Positions 61,384-64,000 of a stretch of 64,000 nt of DNA are shown here, piece by piece. Origin of the DNA: Aliivibrio sifiae (GTDB taxonomy: Bacteria > Pseudomonadota > Gammaproteobacteria > Enterobacterales > Vibrionaceae); assembly GCF_002954715.1 (NCBI RefSeq), contig NZ_MSCP01000005.1, positions 9,172 to 73,171 on the forward strand, given 5' to 3'. The position numbers and the translations under genes were made by a program. Each line of letters opens with the position of its first letter. The first letter of the stretch is position 1. The notes below the pieces were generated by a model. That model had not been told where the DNA came from. It was given only the letters and a program-made list of their open reading frames with translations, and ran no database searches.

Positions 61384-64000
61384 TTAAGCCGCCATATCAA
61401 TTTTGTAATTAGTAATTTCAGTAACAAAATTATTGTCTTTGTATATTTGAGCGCCCAGAGGAATGTATTCCTTTATCGGTTTATCTTTTGCAGCCTCAGA
61501 TGTTGAGTAACTCATAAGGAATACGACATAGCCGAAAAATTCCGTAGAGTAATCTCGGTTAAGAGCCGGGTTAATAGACGTGAAGCTATAAAAAAACTTA
61601 TCGTTTGCTGAACGAAGCCAGCAATAAAGCATTGCTCCAGCCTTCAGTGAAGCGCTCATACCATAAATACTCGTAAGTTTTACCTTTCCGATTTGCGTAT
61701 CGCGCTGGTATCGACCTACGTTACTCATTGTTACGGTTGCACCAGCACCGCCACTCTCAGCACAATTTAAGTTGTACTTTTTATATGTTTTCTCAGAGTT
61801 CCAAAGTTTGTCAAAAACTTTGTGGAAAATTAATGGCGATCTCATATCGACCTCTGATTTAGCACTTTCACTAAATGATTTTGCTAGGTCCCAAAATGTA
61901 TCGTTTGGATTGACTATCACGTTCGATGATCCAGATCCCGATAGATAACCAATAGCATCGGAGCTAATTTCGTCACCCTCAAAATAACGACGAAGACTGA
62001 AGTCCATAGGGAGCGTGCACCTTTTTTTAGCATCAAGCTTGGCACCAGAAAAATGCAAAACAGCACATTGGACAGCCGCTGCATATGCCCCTCCAACCGT
62101 CACACCTCGATTTTTGCATTCTGAGATTACATTTTGACAAATACCTGTAGAGGTTTGTGCGAAAAAACAATTAGTTTTCAACTTTTCTCTAGGCTGTAAA
62201 CTGCCCTGAGGCTTAATTTCTGCCCAAGTATTAAATTTACTACGAGCACGTAAAAAGGATTCTCTATGTAGCTTTCCAAGTATATTTTCGATCAAGCTAA
62301 TCTTAGGTGAAGCTTCGAGCGCCGATGGCGTTGGAAGTAACTGTTTCCCAAGCTCCTGTCCCCCGCAATGAGTCAAAAATTCACTAAGTAGGTTCATCAA
62401 AGAACCGCCATCAACCAAAGAGTGCTGCACGTTAATTATTATGTGACCCGATTCAGGTAACCATGTAACTCGGTACATATAACCTTCAGATAGATCAAAT
62501 ATATGATTAACTTCATCTTCTGCTATTAACTTCCAAAATGGCATTGAGTTAGTTTCATTAACTGAATGTGCGTATCGCTCAACGACGTGAACCTTTTCGT
62601 GATTGACAGGCAAGAACTCGAATGCAGGTCTAGCGTTGTGACCATCAGGCCAAATTACTTTAGCGCGAAGGTTTGGGTGACGATTATGAAGGGCTATTGC
62701 TGCTTCACGGATTTGGTCAAAACTTTCGATGCCTTCAAGCTGTCCAATGACAACATCAGAGATTCTTGATTGAGCCATGAATGATTCGAACCCTTGCAAT
62801 GATCTTATTGAGTTCTTTGAGTCCAGTTTTAACTCACGTTCAATTTTTTTCATTAGTCCTAACCCTCTTTCCCTACGTCTTAGTTGACGAATAGTGTCCC
62901 GTTGTTTGGGGCTTTCAAAAGAATGCTTCAATAAAGTTAGAGCTTTATCAGCTAAACCGTTTGCATGTAGTGAGCTTGCTAAACCATGCACGAATCGCTC
63001 TACTGGATACCCGTATTGATTTGAGTAAAGGTACGCGCGTTTAAAGTATTTAAGTTCATCACGTAAAGTTGTCTTCCTATAGAGTGCTGGCAATTTTTGG
63101 TTCAAAAGCCCCTTGCAATAATTCAGATAAGGATGATGTTTATCCTCTCTTAATAAATGGTTGAGCATCATTGTGTATTTTCTCAATCTCAACAAAGCAA
63201 CCGCTTTGGGCATTGTGCTTAATCGAAAGCCTTCTAATCGGACTTCTTGAACTTTCATATCAAAACTCGATTGAGGAAGAAACCGCGTAGTTTCCCCAAT
63301 CTTTGATACTCTTTTCACATCAGTTTTTGAGATTAATTCAACATTCTGATCTAAAAGAAGCTCAAGCTCATCGTCCGCTCTAGATGAAACACTTTTGATT
63401 TCCTCATCAACCAATTGACTACCCTCTCGCTTAATAGCCTTGCTATAGATCCAGCCATACACTTCAGTTTTAATCAGATGAGCTACACCTTTTGGCTCAT
63501 AGCCTTTGAATCTTTCATCATCAGGATGAATTAAATTGCCAAAAGTTATTTGTCCTTTTACGCCTTTTGAAAACTTTAAGCTTCCACGAGGCAGTACGTT
63601 TGAAAAGTTACTTACTGCTACTGGTAGGATTGGGATGTTGTGCTCTACCGCTAAATTGAACGCTCCGTATTTAAATGCATGCAGTGACTGCCCGTCAGAT
63701 CGGGTGCCCTCGGGGTACATGACTACTGCACTTCCATTATTTAACAGTTCGGTGATCGTGGCATATGTCCTATCCGGGTTCCTGGGATCGATTGGAACAG
63801 CGCCGCCAGAAACTTGGAGCTCCTTAACTATCGGGTTCTTCAATGCCTTTATATTAGTAGGGATCTTCACTTGCCGGTCTACTAGTTTCCAAAAGAGGTT
63901 TGTTAGAACAAAGCCATCAAAATAACTTTGATGGTTTGAAACAATGATAACGGCTCCCTCTTTCGGAATATTTTCGGAACCGACAAAACCATTTAAGTGA
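61384..64000 (-). CDS. PlsC-condensation-like acyltransferase fusion (partial)
   Basis: The reading frame is open to the window edge; a GTG at 63870 is not the real start. The 43 codons upstream of it include VSNHQSYFDG, the HX4D motif of PlsC acyltransferases. MYPEGTRSDGQSLHAFKYGA follows near residue 51 after the GTG. From about 360 to the end lies a condensation/PapA5/AATase-like domain, with NVQHSLVDGGSLMNLLSEFL near 480 (HxxxDG) and MSNVGRYQ near 690. The two acyltransferase types in one chain could add two acyl groups. The 5' end is outside the window. Confidence 0.82.
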   Translation of the reverse strand, partial: HLNGFVGSENIPKEGAVIIVSNHQSYFDGFVLTNLFWKLVDRQVKIPTNIKALKNPIVKELQVSGGAVPIDPRNPDRTYATITELLNNGSAVVMYPEGTRSDGQSLHAFKYGAFNLAVEHNIPILPVAVSNFSNVLPRGSLKFSKGVKGQITFGNLIHPDDERFKGYEPKGVAHLIKTEVYGWIYSKAIKREGSQLVDEEIKSVSSRADDELELLLDQNVELISKTDVKRVSKIGETTRFLPQSSFDMKVQEVRLEGFRLSTMPKAVALLRLRKYTMMLNHLLREDKHHPYLNYCKGLLNQKLPALYRKTTLRDELKYFKRAYLYSNQYGYPVERFVHGLASSLHANGLADKALTLLKHSFESPKQRDTIRQLRRRERGLGLMKKIERELKLDSKNSIRSLQGFESFMAQSRISDVVIGQLEGIESFDQIREAAIALHNRHPNLRAKVIWPDGHNARPAFEFLPVNHEKVHVVERYAHSVNETNSMPFWKLIAEDEVNHIFDLSEGYMYRVTWLPESGHIIINVQHSLVDGGSLMNLLSEFLTHCGGQELGKQLLPTPSALEASPKISLIENILGKLHRESFLRARSKFNTWAEIKPQGSLQPREKLKTNCFFAQTSTGICQNVISECKNRGVTVGGAYAAAVQCAVLHFSGAKLDAKKRCTLPMDFSLRRYFEGDEISSDAIGYLSGSGSSNVIVNPNDTFWDLAKSFSESAKSEVDMRSPLIFHKVFDKLWNSEKTYKKYNLNCAESGGAGATVTMSNVGRYQRDTQIGKVKLTSIYGMSASLKAGAMLYCWLRSANDKFFYSFTSINPALNRDYSTEFFGYVVFLMSYSTSEAAKDKPIKEYIPLGAQIYKDNNFVTEITNYKIDMAA

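Noticed and set aside
1-64000. CRISPR arrays, tRNA and rRNA genes, intact IS elements
   Set aside because: No regularly spaced long repeats, cloverleaf-like or rRNA-like sequence were seen. The only transposase found is broken.

Overview
The window looks like most of a large conjugative plasmid from a Vibrionaceae host (Aliivibrio, Vibrio or a close relative). The plasmid call rests on a replication initiator with an origin-like region, a P1-type ParA/ParB pair with palindromic centromere candidates, a complete type IV secretion system, a MOB_C-type coupling protein and relaxase, a topoisomerase III, an H-NS-like protein and an antirestriction block. The host call is softer. It rests on moderate-to-low GC, a GlyGly-CTERM protease (typical of Vibrio and Shewanella), a periplasmic endonuclease I and a T6SS-style phospholipase effector. 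No rRNA, tRNA or CRISPR array was seen.

Layout. 0-2.5 kb (minus strand): a hypothetical gene, an origin-like stretch with a DnaA box and AT-rich DNA, the Rep gene, and a leader ORF that overlaps the Rep start. 2.5-5.7 kb: small DNA-binding proteins, an ElbB paralogue between two small membrane proteins, and short hairpin-rich gaps. 5.7-28.2 kb (plus strand): one long, tightly overlapping array. It runs from VirB3-, VirB2-, VirB4-, VirB5-, VirB6-, VirB8-, VirB9- and VirB10-like proteins into a type IVb (PilL-PilV, R64/TCP-like) pilus operon. It then carries a GlyGly-CTERM protease, a lytic transglycosylase, a TrbM-like protein and a VirB11 ATPase. 28.2-36.4 kb: an H-NS-like gene, an 850-base highly structured non-coding stretch (oriT/control candidate), mobB-x-mobC and topB.

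36.4-47.4 kb is a mosaic accessory region. It holds a serine-recombinase fragment, a LysM-DUF2235 phospholipase effector with a lipoprotein (likely effector and immunity), and an antirestriction module (ArdC, ArdB/KlcA, RadC and unknown small genes). The module is flanked by direct repeats of an endonuclease-terminator-zinc-ribbon junction. 47.4-51.5 kb holds parS-like palindromes with a decayed duplicate of the parB 3' end, parB, parA, an operator array and a Fic protein. A broken IS6-like transposase follows.

52.4-64.0 kb (minus strand) is a seven-gene operon that runs off the window. In order of transcription it encodes a PlsC plus condensation-like acyltransferase, an AMP-dependent acyl ligase, an RND/MMPL exporter, a LolA-like periplasmic protein, an outer-membrane beta-barrel, a HAD-kinase-like fusion and an alpha-oxoamine synthase. 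Together these could make an acylated amino-ketone lipid and carry it to the outer membrane. I cannot match the set to a characterised pathway, and it is the best candidate here for an undescribed system.
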